This document shows positions 35,234-42,997 of a stretch of DNA of 64,000 nt, piece after piece. Below the pieces are notes generated by a model. It saw only the letters and a program-made list of their open reading frames with translations, searched no databases and was not told the DNA's origin. The number at the start of each line of letters is the position of its first letter. The first letter of the stretch is position 1. Location of the stretch: the NCBI RefSeq assembly GCF_042664895.1, contig NZ_JBHTBQ010000014.1, forward strand, positions 310,001 to 374,000, in the 5' to 3' direction. This stretch comes from Iodobacter arcticus (GTDB lineage: Bacteria; Pseudomonadota; Gammaproteobacteria; Burkholderiales; Chitinibacteraceae). Position numbers and translations under genes: made by a program.

Positions 35234-35517
35234 TGGATGATTCCTTTAATGTATTTTTCGGCAATGTCGCGGGCAATCTCTAATGGATTGTCGATAAGGC
35301 TACGCTGCCGATAGTCGTCGTATGCTTGGCGGCGATGCGCATCGGTCAGTACTTCATAAGCTTCTTGAATCGCCCGAAACTGCGCTACTGCAGCTGGGTC
35401 AGGATTTTTGTCGGGGTGGTATTTGGCGGCATTTTTACGGTAAGCGGATTTGATTAAATCAATGCTGGCAGTGGGGGAGATGCCTAATTTTGCATAATGA
35501 TCTTGAATAACAGACAT
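35230..35517 (-). CDS. Minimal J-domain protein
   Basis: 95 residues made almost only of a J-domain (residues about 5-70): DHYAKLGISPTASIDLIKSA, the essential HPD tripeptide in KYHPDKNPD, then FRAIQEAYEVLTDAHRRQAYD. A short helical tail ends in AEKYIKGIIQ. There is no Gly/Phe region, zinc finger or client-binding domain, so this is a type III J-protein. Such proteins recruit Hsp70 (DnaK) to a particular client. It is the first gene of the four-gene cluster and overlaps the next gene by four bases, so its client may be one of the cluster proteins. Confidence 0.92.
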   Translation of the reverse strand: MSVIQDHYAKLGISPTASIDLIKSAYRKNAAKYHPDKNPDPAAVAQFRAIQEAYEVLTDAHRRQAYDDYRQRSLIDNPLEIARDIAEKYIKGIIQ

Positions 35518-35652
35518 GTGGGCTTTCTTTCCTATGGCGCATTGGCGGCATTTTTAAGCGCTGGCTAGTGTTGATGCAAGGATCTTGTTAAAGAGATGCT
35601 TGCGATACTGTTATATTCCGAGCTGATTTTGTGTGTATTTTAAACGAAAAAT

Positions 35653-35701
35653 AGCAAAGCACCCTTGCAATATCAACTACTTATTGCAAGGGTGCTTTGC
35701 T
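35653..35701. terminator. Long hairpin after the MATE gene
   Basis: Perfect 20-base arms (AGCAAAGCACCCTTGCAATA at 35653-35672, complement at 35682-35701) enclose a nine-base loop. On the minus strand the stem is followed by TATTTTTCG, which fits a terminator for the MATE gene ending at 35717. The remaining gap to the J-domain gene start (35517) should hold that cluster's promoter, but I see no clear boxes. Confidence 0.7.
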
Positions 35702-35716
35702 TACCGCTCAGGCTGG

Positions 35717-37087
35717 CTAGGCGGCAGAGTAAGTGTGACTGGCTTGTTTCAGATGGCGCAATTCGCGCCATAATACGCCAGCAATCATGATACCAATCAC
35801 TGTATTGACTAATGGTAGTGCAATATAGACACCATTGACGCCCCACCACAGTGGGATTAGCCAAAGTGCCGGTATTAACAGCAGCGTTTTACCTAAGGTG
35901 CCAAGCATCGACAGGCGAGTGAGTGCCATGGCTTGCAGTGCAATCACGCCTACAATAATCGCGCCATCAAAAGGTAGCGCAAACAGGTGGATTCGCAAGG
36001 CGTTTGTTGCTGCTTCGATAAGCGCCTGATCTTTGCCTGCGTAGAGCATCGCAATGGTATGCGGGAAAAACTGCACTACGGCTAGCAGCGCTAGGCTGAT
36101 CGCTAAGCTTACCTTTAAGCCGTAGGATAAGGTTTGCGCCAGTCTTTGCGGTTGATTTGCACCAGTAGCATGGCTTAACAATGGCTGCATTCCCAATGCC
36201 AAGCCATGTATCAGCAAAATAAAGACGGCTTCGGTATAGCCTGCCACCGCATAAGCGGCCACATCGCTGCCCTTACCGTATTCCAGCAACTGATAGTTAT
36301 GTGCAAATAGCAGAAAGGCTAAGTTGGCTTCCATTAAAAAACTGGAGATACCAAGGCCCAGCATGGATGGCATGCTTTGCCAGTGTGGGCGCAGATCTTT
36401 CAGAGCGATCCGTAAGCGGGCAAAAGGGCTAAAGAAATAGATCAGCCCCACTAGTGTTATCAGTGTTTCAACCAGCAAGGTGGCGCTTGCTGATCCAGCC
36501 AAACCCCAGCCTAAGATCACAACAAAGAAGTAATTCAGAGCAATATTACTTAAGCCGCCAATCACCACCATATAGGTAATGAATTTTGGCCTGCCATCGT
36601 TCCTTACTAAATAAATGACCGCCATCTGGCCGATCGTCACAAGGCCACCCCAGAGCATGATCGATAAGTACGACCGCGCTTCTTGCCGCACGGCCGGATC
36701 ATTATCTGCATTCAGCAGTGCCAGTAGCGTCTCAATCTGGTTAATGCCGATCAGGGGCAAAATAATTCCCAGTGCCGTGATAATCAGTATGGTGTTGCTT
36801 AGCGCTTGGCGTGCTTCTTGCGTTTTTCCCGCTCCTTGCAAGATGGAAATCCGGGTTGCTGCGCCCATGCTGATCATGGCACCTAAGCCCACTTGCAACA
36901 AAATAACCGGGTAGACCAGATTAATGGCAGCAAGGGCATGGGCACCGACATAGCGGCCCACAAAAACACCATCAACCACGGTATATAAACCGATGACCAG
37001 CATGCCGGCGACGGAGGGAATCACATAGCGCCAGAATAGGCTGGCAACGGGTAGGGTATTAAGATCCTGTAAATTTTGTTGACTCAT
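35717..37087 (-). CDS. MATE-family multidrug efflux transporter
   Basis: The start is placed at the ATG at 37087 (MSQQNLQDLNTLPVASLFWR), giving 456 residues. A further upstream ATG at 37135 lacks a ribosome site and would run into the operator region. Twelve membrane segments are spread evenly, with family stretches GLYTVVDGVFVGRYVGAHALAAINLVYP and, in the second half, GLALGMQPLLSHATGA. MATE pumps export drugs or metabolites using Na+ or H+ gradients. A divergent TetR regulator 120 bases away very likely controls it. Confidence 0.9.
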   Translation of the reverse strand: MSQQNLQDLNTLPVASLFWRYVIPSVAGMLVIGLYTVVDGVFVGRYVGAHALAAINLVYPVILLQVGLGAMISMGAATRISILQGAGKTQEARQALSNTILIITALGIILPLIGINQIETLLALLNADNDPAVRQEARSYLSIMLWGGLVTIGQMAVIYLVRNDGRPKFITYMVVIGGLSNIALNYFFVVILGWGLAGSASATLLVETLITLVGLIYFFSPFARLRIALKDLRPHWQSMPSMLGLGISSFLMEANLAFLLFAHNYQLLEYGKGSDVAAYAVAGYTEAVFILLIHGLALGMQPLLSHATGANQPQRLAQTLSYGLKVSLAISLALLAVVQFFPHTIAMLYAGKDQALIEAATNALRIHLFALPFDGAIIVGVIALQAMALTRLSMLGTLGKTLLLIPALWLIPLWWGVNGVYIALPLVNTVIGIMIAGVLWRELRHLKQASHTYSAA

Positions 37088-37143
37088 AAAAGCTCGATTG
37101 GCAATTTTTTGCGGCAGGATGAAATGATTCGCCATACTAGCAT

Positions 37144-37165
37144 TTAATCAGTCATGCGTGATTAA
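37144..37165. promoter_or_regulatory. Probable TetR operator between MATE and tetR genes
   Basis: TTAATCA and TGATTAA form perfect 7-base inverted arms around an 8-base centre (GTCATGCG). The site lies midway between the divergent start codons at 37087 and 37208. The size and place fit a TetR-family operator acting on both genes. Confidence 0.6.
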
Positions 37166-37207
37166 TTAATTTTGTGTCATAATTCCGGGAACTTAAGAGG
37201 AGTCGTC

Positions 37208-37852
37208 ATGGCAAGAAAGACCAAAGAGGATGCGCAAAAAACGCGTGATGCCATTTTGGATGGGGCAGAGCTGGTATTTTTGGATAAGGGCGTAGCACAG
37301 GCCACGATGGCCGATATTGCCGATGCTGCCGGTGTTTCCCGTGGCGCGGTTTATGGCCATTACCCGAATAAAATTGATGTATGTAAAGCCATGAGCGAGC
37401 GGATGTTTGCGCTCGAAACCATGCACTTTAGCCCCGACAGCAGCAATGCAATGGAGGCACTGGTGCAAACCGGTATGTACTATTTAAATTTATTTTGCCA
37501 GCCGGGTACGGCTCAATCTGTGATTGCCATTCTGTATTTTAAGTGTGAGCGCAGCCATGAAAATACCTCATTGATCCGGCACCGGGATCTGATTACCAAG
37601 CTAGCGATGCACTACAGCCTGCGCCTTTTGCGTCGTGCCGTGCAAAATCAAGAGTTGCCCAACACGCTTGATTTACGCCTAAGTAATTTATATCTGCATG
37701 CGGTCTTTGATGGCATGTACGACATGCTGCAAGATCTTTATCCTGATCGCCCGCAAGCGGCCCTGCCAGATTGCGAGCGCATGCTGCGTACCGCGGTCAC
37801 CAGCCTGATGCAAGCGCCCCATTTGCAGCGTGATGAATTGCGTGTTCTTTAG
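37208..37852 (+). CDS. TetR/AcrR-family transcriptional regulator
   Basis: 214 residues from the ATG at 37208, which has AAGAGGAG eight bases upstream. The amino-terminal TetR helix-turn-helix is clear (MADIADAAGVSRGAVYGHYPNKIDVCKAM, about residues 34-62). The carboxyl domain has the AcrR/TtgR-like order (MHFSPDSSNAMEAL, FKCERSHENTSLIRHRDLI). These repressors leave their operator when they bind a drug or other ligand. The divergent MATE pump is the natural target, with autoregulation through the shared operator. A terminator separates it from convergent glnA. Confidence 0.92.
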   Translation: MARKTKEDAQKTRDAILDGAELVFLDKGVAQATMADIADAAGVSRGAVYGHYPNKIDVCKAMSERMFALETMHFSPDSSNAMEALVQTGMYYLNLFCQPGTAQSVIAILYFKCERSHENTSLIRHRDLITKLAMHYSLRLLRRAVQNQELPNTLDLRLSNLYLHAVFDGMYDMLQDLYPDRPQAALPDCERMLRTAVTSLMQAPHLQRDELRVL

Positions 37853-37859
37853 CCAATAA

Positions 37860-37891
37860 AAAACCCGCACTAGTTAGCCAGTGCGGGTTTT
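37860..37891. terminator. Bidirectional terminator between tetR and glnA
   Basis: AAAACCCGCACT (37860-37871) pairs with AGTGCGGGTTTT (37880-37891) around an eight-base loop. A-rich and T-rich flanks allow use from both sides. Confidence 0.8.
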
Positions 37892-37910
37892 GAACATTTA
37901 ATCGATTAGA

Positions 37911-39335
37911 TTAAAGGCTGTAGTACATATCGAACTCAACCGGGTGAGTGCTCATGCGGATGCGGTTTACTTCTTGCATCTTCAATTCGATATAGCTGTC
38001 GATCCAGTCATTGCTAAATACGCCGCCACGAGTCAGGAACTCACGGTCTTTATCTAGCGCATCCAGTGCTTCATCCAAAGATGAGCAAACTGTTGGGATC
38101 AACTTGTCTTCTTCTGGTGGCAAGTCGTACAGGTTTTTGTCTGCAGGATCGCCTGGGTGAATCTTGTTTTGCACGCCATCCAAGCCGGCCATCAACAGTG
38201 CAGAGAAGCACAGGTATGGGTTAGCCAATGGATCTGGGAAGCGCGCTTCAATACGACGGCCTTTGTCTGACGATACGTGTGGAATACGGATCGAAGCAGA
38301 GCGGTTGCGTGCGGAATATGCCAGTTTTACAGGCGCTTCATAATGCGGAACCAAACGCTTGTAGCTGTTTGTGCCCGGATTAGTAATCGCGTTCAAAGCT
38401 TTCGCGTGCTTGATGATACCGCCGATGTAGAACAGGGCGAATTCGCTCAAGCCAGCGTAGGCATTACCTGCAAACAGGTTTTTGCCATCTTTCCAAACCG
38501 ATTGGTGAACGTGCATACCGCTACCGTTATCGCCAACGATAGGTTTTGGCATAAAGGTGGCTGTCTTGCCGTATTGGTCTGCTACGTTGTGCACCACGTA
38601 TTTCAGGATTTGAGTCCAGTCTGCGCGTTGTACCAAGGTGCTGAAGCGAGTACCAATTTCGTTCTGGCCCGCGTTGGCTACTTCGTGGTGGAACACTTCA
38701 ACAGGTACGCCTAGCTCTTCCAGAATCAGTACCATGGTGGCACGGATATCTTGGTGGCTATCAACAGGAGGAACTGGGAAGTAACCGCCTTTGAGACGTG
38801 GGCGGTGGCCTTTATTACCGCCTTCTACTTTATTGGCTGTCGCCCAAGCGCCTTCATCGGATTCAATCTTGTAGAAGCAGCCTGACAGGTCAGAGCCAAA
38901 ACGGATGCCATCAAAAATAAAGAATTCTGGTTCTGGGCCAAAGTAAGCCGTGTCACCCAAGCCAGTGGCTTTCAGGTATTGCTCAGCACGCTTAGCAACC
39001 GAGCGTGGGTCACGATCGTAGCCCTTGCCTGTATCTGGCTCTACAACGTCACATGTCATAAACAATGTTGGTTCGTCGTAGAAAGGATCGATGTTGGCAG
39101 TCGATGCATCTGGCATCAACAGCATGTCGGAGGCTTGAATGCCTTTCCAGCCAGCAATGGAAGAGCCGTCGAAAGCATGGCCAGTTGTGAACCATTCTTC
39201 GTCAACAACGTGCGAAGGAACAGTAACGTGCTGCTCTTTGCCCATAGTGTCGGTGAAACGCAGGTCAACAAACTTGAGGCCGTTTTCCTGGATAAGGTTG
39301 AGAACGTCGGCTACTGCCATCTTGGTATTCTCCAA
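37911..39335 (-). CDS. glnA: Glutamine synthetase, type I
   Basis: 474 residues, the length of adenylylated GSI-beta enzymes. Signatures include FDGSSIAGWKGIQASDM, FFIFDGIRF-type metal residues, NGSGMHVHQSVWKDGKN and the ATP-loop KRLVPHYEAPVKLAYSARNRS. The adenylylation tyrosine is Tyr403 in NLYDLPPEE. The enzyme makes glutamine from glutamate and ammonia as a cytoplasmic dodecamer. A sigma-54 promoter and an NtrC palindrome stand upstream, so expression should rise under nitrogen limitation through the NtrB/NtrC pair encoded 8 kb away. Confidence 0.98.
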   Translation of the reverse strand: MENTKMAVADVLNLIQENGLKFVDLRFTDTMGKEQHVTVPSHVVDEEWFTTGHAFDGSSIAGWKGIQASDMLLMPDASTANIDPFYDEPTLFMTCDVVEPDTGKGYDRDPRSVAKRAEQYLKATGLGDTAYFGPEPEFFIFDGIRFGSDLSGCFYKIESDEGAWATANKVEGGNKGHRPRLKGGYFPVPPVDSHQDIRATMVLILEELGVPVEVFHHEVANAGQNEIGTRFSTLVQRADWTQILKYVVHNVADQYGKTATFMPKPIVGDNGSGMHVHQSVWKDGKNLFAGNAYAGLSEFALFYIGGIIKHAKALNAITNPGTNSYKRLVPHYEAPVKLAYSARNRSASIRIPHVSSDKGRRIEARFPDPLANPYLCFSALLMAGLDGVQNKIHPGDPADKNLYDLPPEEDKLIPTVCSSLDEALDALDKDREFLTRGGVFSNDWIDSYIELKMQEVNRIRMSTHPVEFDMYYSL

Positions 39336-39395
39336 AATTGTTGCGAGGGTAAAAGTAATAAGGTGTCCGGCATTGGCCGGTATAGGGATTTATTT

Positions 39396-39411
39396 AGCAA
39401 TAACTATGCCA
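39396..39411 (-). promoter_or_regulatory. Sigma-54 promoter of glnA
   Basis: On the minus strand the sequence is TGGCAT-AGTTA-TTGCT, with the invariant GG and GC at the correct spacing and one difference from TGGCAC-N5-TTGCW. The start site would be near 39385, about 50 bases before the glnA ATG. Confidence 0.75.
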
Positions 39412-39465
39412 ATGTTTAAAACGTTTGAATCCATTGTGCCATAAACGATAATCGTGAACTACCTA

Positions 39466-39482
39466 TGCACCATTATGGTGAG
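39466..39482. promoter_or_regulatory. NtrC-binding site upstream of glnA
   Basis: TGCACCATTATGGTGAG matches TGCACC-N5-GGTGCA except for the last two bases. It lies about 60 bases upstream of the sigma-54 promoter. Other GGTGC/GCAC half sites near 39510-39530 could be weaker sites. The rest of the 390-bp gap between glnA and the rhodanese gene shows no coding sequence. Confidence 0.75.
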
Positions 39483-39725
39483 CCAAACGTATCTTGCGTG
39501 CTTTTTTGGTGCGATACCAGCACTGTTTCGTGCCGATCCTATCTTAGGTTTTTAGAGCTGCTGAAATCTAGGCTGCTGTGTGAAGTTTTTTTAAAGCTGA
39601 ATGGATTGTAATCCGACTTATAGCTTTGGGGTTTGGTTCCTTTCTTGTAAAACAAACTTATCTAACAGGCGATGCAGCTCAGGGTAAAATATGCGGATTA
39701 AACGCCACACAAAGAGAGAAGTGCG

Positions 39726-40178
39726 ATGAGCCATGTCGATACCATTTTGCAACAAGCCCATGAGCGTGCAGTACTTTCAAGTTTATCTTACCGTGGGGCA
39801 TTAAGCCCCTCAGAAGCCGCCGCTCTATTAGCAGCGCTGCCTGATGCAAAGCTGGTGGATGTGCGCACTCATGCGGAATGGCAGTTTGTAGGCTTTGTAC
39901 CTGATTCAGAAATGAATGAGTGGAAGCATTATCCAAAAATGGACCTAAACCCTAATTTCTTAAGCACCTTGCAAGCGACAGTTGATCCACAAGCGGTGGT
40001 GATGTTTTTGTGCCGCACCGGTGCGCGCTCGCATGATGCTGCTGGGCTGGCTGCAGCTAATGGCTATAGCAATGCTTTTAATATTCTGGAAGGCTTTGAA
40101 GGTGATAAAAATGTCGCTGGCCAGCGTGGTCAGGTCAATGGCTGGAAAGCGGCGGGTTTGCCGTGGACGCAAGGCTGA
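39726..40178 (+). CDS. Rhodanese-like domain protein
   Basis: 150 residues with one rhodanese domain. LVDVRTHAEWQFVGFVP starts near residue 43. The active-site cysteine is in FLCRTGARSHDAA near residue 94, and FNILEGFEGD follows. The loop CRTGAR has the length of sulfurtransferase rhodaneses. It probably carries sulfane sulfur on that cysteine. AAAGAGAGAAG precedes the ATG. It is followed after 74 bases by aroE on the same strand; no sulfur-pathway gene is adjacent. Confidence 0.9.
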   Translation: MSHVDTILQQAHERAVLSSLSYRGALSPSEAAALLAALPDAKLVDVRTHAEWQFVGFVPDSEMNEWKHYPKMDLNPNFLSTLQATVDPQAVVMFLCRTGARSHDAAGLAAANGYSNAFNILEGFEGDKNVAGQRGQVNGWKAAGLPWTQG

Positions 40179-40252
40179 TCTTGCTAAAGTGATCAATATG
40201 CTTAGCAATATGCTTAGCTTGCGCATTGCCGCTGGCCTTATATGGACGCGTT

Positions 40253-41065
40253 ATGAAATATCTTGTACTGGGTAATCCGATTGCGCATAGCAAATCGCCG
40301 CAGATTCATCAAGCCTTTGCCGCGCAATTTCATTTAGAAAACTTTGTTTACGAGCGCTGTCTTGCACCACTCGATGGCTTTGCTACGGTCGTGGCCGATT
40401 TTGTGGCCGCTGGTGGCAAAGGCGCAAATGTGACCGTGCCATTTAAAGAAGATGCTTTTCGCCTTAGCGCCGTGCTTACTCCGCGTGCGGCGGCTGCAGG
40501 AGCGGTCAATACGCTGAAAGTAAACGCCGATGGCAGTTTGCTGGGGGACAACACCGATGGTGCTGGCTTGGTGAGTGATTTGCTTCGATACGGCTCTCTT
40601 GCTGGTAAGCGGATATTGCTTCTAGGCGCTGGCGGCGCGGCAGCGGGTGTTTTGCAGCCTCTACTGGCCGAGCAGCCGAGCAGCCTTTGCATTGCTAATC
40701 GCAGCCCAGAGCGGGCTCAGGCTTTGGCGCAACGCTTTACCAGCCAGGCGCTCCCTGTGCAATCGTCTGCTTTTGAAGCGATTAACGGGCCATTTGATGT
40801 GGTGATCAATGCCACCTCAGCTAGCCTATCTGGGCAAAATTTGGCTTTGCCTGCCGGTATTTTTGCTAGCGGTTCTTTGGCTTACGACATGATGTATGGC
40901 AAGGGTGAGACGCCATTTTTAGCTGAAGCGCGGCTTGGCGGGGCTCTGCAATGTGTCGATGGCCTTGGGATGCTGGTGGGGCAGGCTGCAGAAGCGTTTT
41001 ATCTATGGACAGGTTTGCGTGCTGATGTGGAGCCGGTCTTGGCGAGCATGAGGGCGGCTTTGTAA
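40253..41065 (+). CDS. aroE: Shikimate dehydrogenase
   Basis: 270 residues from the ATG at 40253 (MKYLVLGNPIAHSKSPQIHQ); the frame is open nine codons further but the family starts here. The substrate domain has NPIAHSKSP and NVTVPFKEDAF with the catalytic lysine. The NADP-binding domain has LLGAGGAAAGVLQPLL and NRSPERAQAL. The enzyme reduces 3-dehydroshikimate to shikimate in aromatic amino acid synthesis. Its stop overlaps the mtgA start (TAATG), a frequent proteobacterial arrangement. Confidence 0.96.
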   Translation: MKYLVLGNPIAHSKSPQIHQAFAAQFHLENFVYERCLAPLDGFATVVADFVAAGGKGANVTVPFKEDAFRLSAVLTPRAAAAGAVNTLKVNADGSLLGDNTDGAGLVSDLLRYGSLAGKRILLLGAGGAAAGVLQPLLAEQPSSLCIANRSPERAQALAQRFTSQALPVQSSAFEAINGPFDVVINATSASLSGQNLALPAGIFASGSLAYDMMYGKGETPFLAEARLGGALQCVDGLGMLVGQAAEAFYLWTGLRADVEPVLASMRAAL

Positions 41066-41769
41066 TGGCCAAACAACGCTCAATGGTTGGCTGGATAGGC
41101 CGGGCTGTGCTTTGCATACTGCTGCTTTTTTTACTGTGGAATCTATGGATATTGGGCCACATCCTAGCGTGGAAATGGATGGATCCATCCGCCACTTCTT
41201 TTATGCGGGAGCAGCTTGGTCAAATTCAAAAAGAAAACCCAGAGGCAGAGTTACGCCATCAATGGGTGAGCTACGCGCAAATTTCCCCCAATCTGAAGCG
41301 GGCTTTAGTGGCGAGTGAAGATGCTAAATTTCTGGACCATGAAGGCTTTGATTGGGAAGGAATCCAGGTCGCCTGGGAAAAAAATGTTAAAAAAGGCCGC
41401 ATTGTGGCGGGTGGCTCGACAATTAGTCAGCAGCTGGCTAAAAACTTGTTTTTATCGAGCGGCCGCAATCCTTTACGTAAGGCAGAAGAAGCCATTATCA
41501 CGGTTATGCTTGAGGCCATATTAGATAAGCGACGGATTTTTGAGATTTACTTGAATGTAATCGAGTGGGGCAACGGTGTATTTGGTGCCGAGGCTGCTGC
41601 ACGTTATTACTACAAAACGTCGGCTGCTCGTTTGAGTGCAAGTCAATCGGCCAAATTGGCCTCAATGGTAACCAACCCGCGTTATTACGATAAAAATCGA
41701 TCTGATCGTAAGTTACTTCGTAAAAGTAGTATCGTTTTACGCAGAATGCCTTACGCAGATATTCCTTAG
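41065..41769 (+). CDS. mtgA: Monofunctional peptidoglycan transglycosylase
   Basis: 234 residues. One amino-terminal membrane anchor (about 10-30) is followed by a GT51 glycosyltransferase domain. Catalytic and conserved motifs are ASEDAKFLDHEGFDWEGI, with the catalytic Glu in SEDAKF, and GGSTISQQLAKNLFLS, with later RKAEEAIITVMLE and YLNVIEWGNGVFGAEAAARYY. The enzyme polymerises lipid II into glycan strands at the periplasmic face of the inner membrane and lacks a transpeptidase domain. It is coupled to aroE by a one-base overlap. Confidence 0.95.
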   Translation: MAKQRSMVGWIGRAVLCILLLFLLWNLWILGHILAWKWMDPSATSFMREQLGQIQKENPEAELRHQWVSYAQISPNLKRALVASEDAKFLDHEGFDWEGIQVAWEKNVKKGRIVAGGSTISQQLAKNLFLSSGRNPLRKAEEAIITVMLEAILDKRRIFEIYLNVIEWGNGVFGAEAAARYYYKTSAARLSASQSAKLASMVTNPRYYDKNRSDRKLLRKSSIVLRRMPYADIP

Positions 41770-41882
41770 TGTAAAATTATTTAGTCAAACTGTGTATTAA
41801 TTTTCAATTAATTAGTCAGTTTGTGCGAAAGATATTGAGTCAGGGAATCAAACAGAATACTCTGCACAGACTTATCTTTCCG

Positions 41883-42935
41883 ATGGCTTTTTACATGCCT
41901 CAACATGCTGAAATATTAAGCTTATTAAGTAAGTGTCACCGCCTGATTGTTCCTGAGCCGGAGCTGGCCTTGCGCTCTGTGGAAGAAGCTTATTTCCTAT
42001 TTTATGATTGTAAGCTTAATGATGTTGAGCTGCTGGTACGCATTACGCTTCCCTATGCCCGCTTGCTTTTTTCTTTTGGCAGAGTCGATGAATCGCTTGC
42101 TGTTCTGTTTAAAGCCTTAACTCAAGCTGCGCTTTGTAGTCATTTATCCGTGCAGGAAGAGCTGCTGCAAGAGATTGCTTTAACTTACTACACCTTGGGC
42201 GATTATCAGGAAGCAGGTGAATACTGGGCCGATTGCTTATCTCAAAATGCTTTTTCTGAAGTGGCCAAGCTAAATGCCCTGATTGGCATGGGAATGATTC
42301 AGTTTGCACATGGGCATATTGAGCAGGCTCTAGCGCTTCATCAACGTGCGGTTTCCCTGCTAAATAGTCAAATGCCCGCTGTGCTTCATGCACGGGCCTG
42401 GATTAATCTGGCGTCTGCTTTTTTTCAGCTCAATCAATGGCATGAAAGCCAGCATGCTTTGGTGCTGGCTTTTCCTTTTGCGCAGCAGGCAAAAAATCAA
42501 GAGTTTATTGGTGAGATTTATATCTATATGGCAAAAATAGCCTTGGAAACCAACAACTTAGATATGGCAAAGCAGAAGCTTGCTCAAGCCAAAGCAAGTT
42601 GTGCAGAATGGCGCTGGGGCGATATTTTGCAGCAGCTTTTGCATGGGCGTATTTTTCTGGCCAGCCAGCAGGTAGAGCAAGCGATTTTTTGCTTTAAAAA
42701 CGCCCTAGAAAAAGCCAGTGAGCTGGGTTTTGCTCAGCACATGATGGACGCTCATCATTTACTTTCCATGGCCTACCAGCGAATCGGCAATAAAGAGCTG
42801 GCGGAGTATCAATATGGCTGCTATCAAACCGCGTGTATTCGTATGAATATGCCCGCTAAAGCCTGTGATAGCCATACGATGCAGGGCTTACTCAGCAAGC
42901 CTGCACCGAGTCTTGGAATGCTGCACTGCGCATAG
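41883..42935 (+). CDS. Tetratricopeptide repeat protein, first of three
   Basis: About 350 residues using the ATG at 41883. A GTG at 41823 and an ATG at 41895 are also possible, and none has a good ribosome site. The protein is made of about seven TPR-like helix pairs, for example YTLGDYQEAGEYWADCL, FAHGHIEQALALHQRAV and LDMAKQKLAQAKASCAEW. There is no signal peptide or membrane segment. The repeat register and the sequence around GDYQEAGEYW closely match the two following genes (GEYESAARYW and CEYDLSLQYW), so the three are paralogues. It likely acts as a protein-binding scaffold; the partner is unknown. Confidence 0.82.
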   Translation: MAFYMPQHAEILSLLSKCHRLIVPEPELALRSVEEAYFLFYDCKLNDVELLVRITLPYARLLFSFGRVDESLAVLFKALTQAALCSHLSVQEELLQEIALTYYTLGDYQEAGEYWADCLSQNAFSEVAKLNALIGMGMIQFAHGHIEQALALHQRAVSLLNSQMPAVLHARAWINLASAFFQLNQWHESQHALVLAFPFAQQAKNQEFIGEIYIYMAKIALETNNLDMAKQKLAQAKASCAEWRWGDILQQLLHGRIFLASQQVEQAIFCFKNALEKASELGFAQHMMDAHHLLSMAYQRIGNKELAEYQYGCYQTACIRMNMPAKACDSHTMQGLLSKPAPSLGMLHCA

Positions 42936-42997
42936 CTTCATGTTTTTATAAATGTTAAAATGCCGCTCGTAAACTACCAGTCAACTTGGTGTCAATA

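Noticed and set aside
39506..39536. Second NtrC site before glnA (GGTGCGATACCAGCAC and GCACTGTTTCGTGC)
   Set aside because: Half-site spacing does not fit TGCACC-N5-GGTGCA; at best a weak accessory site.
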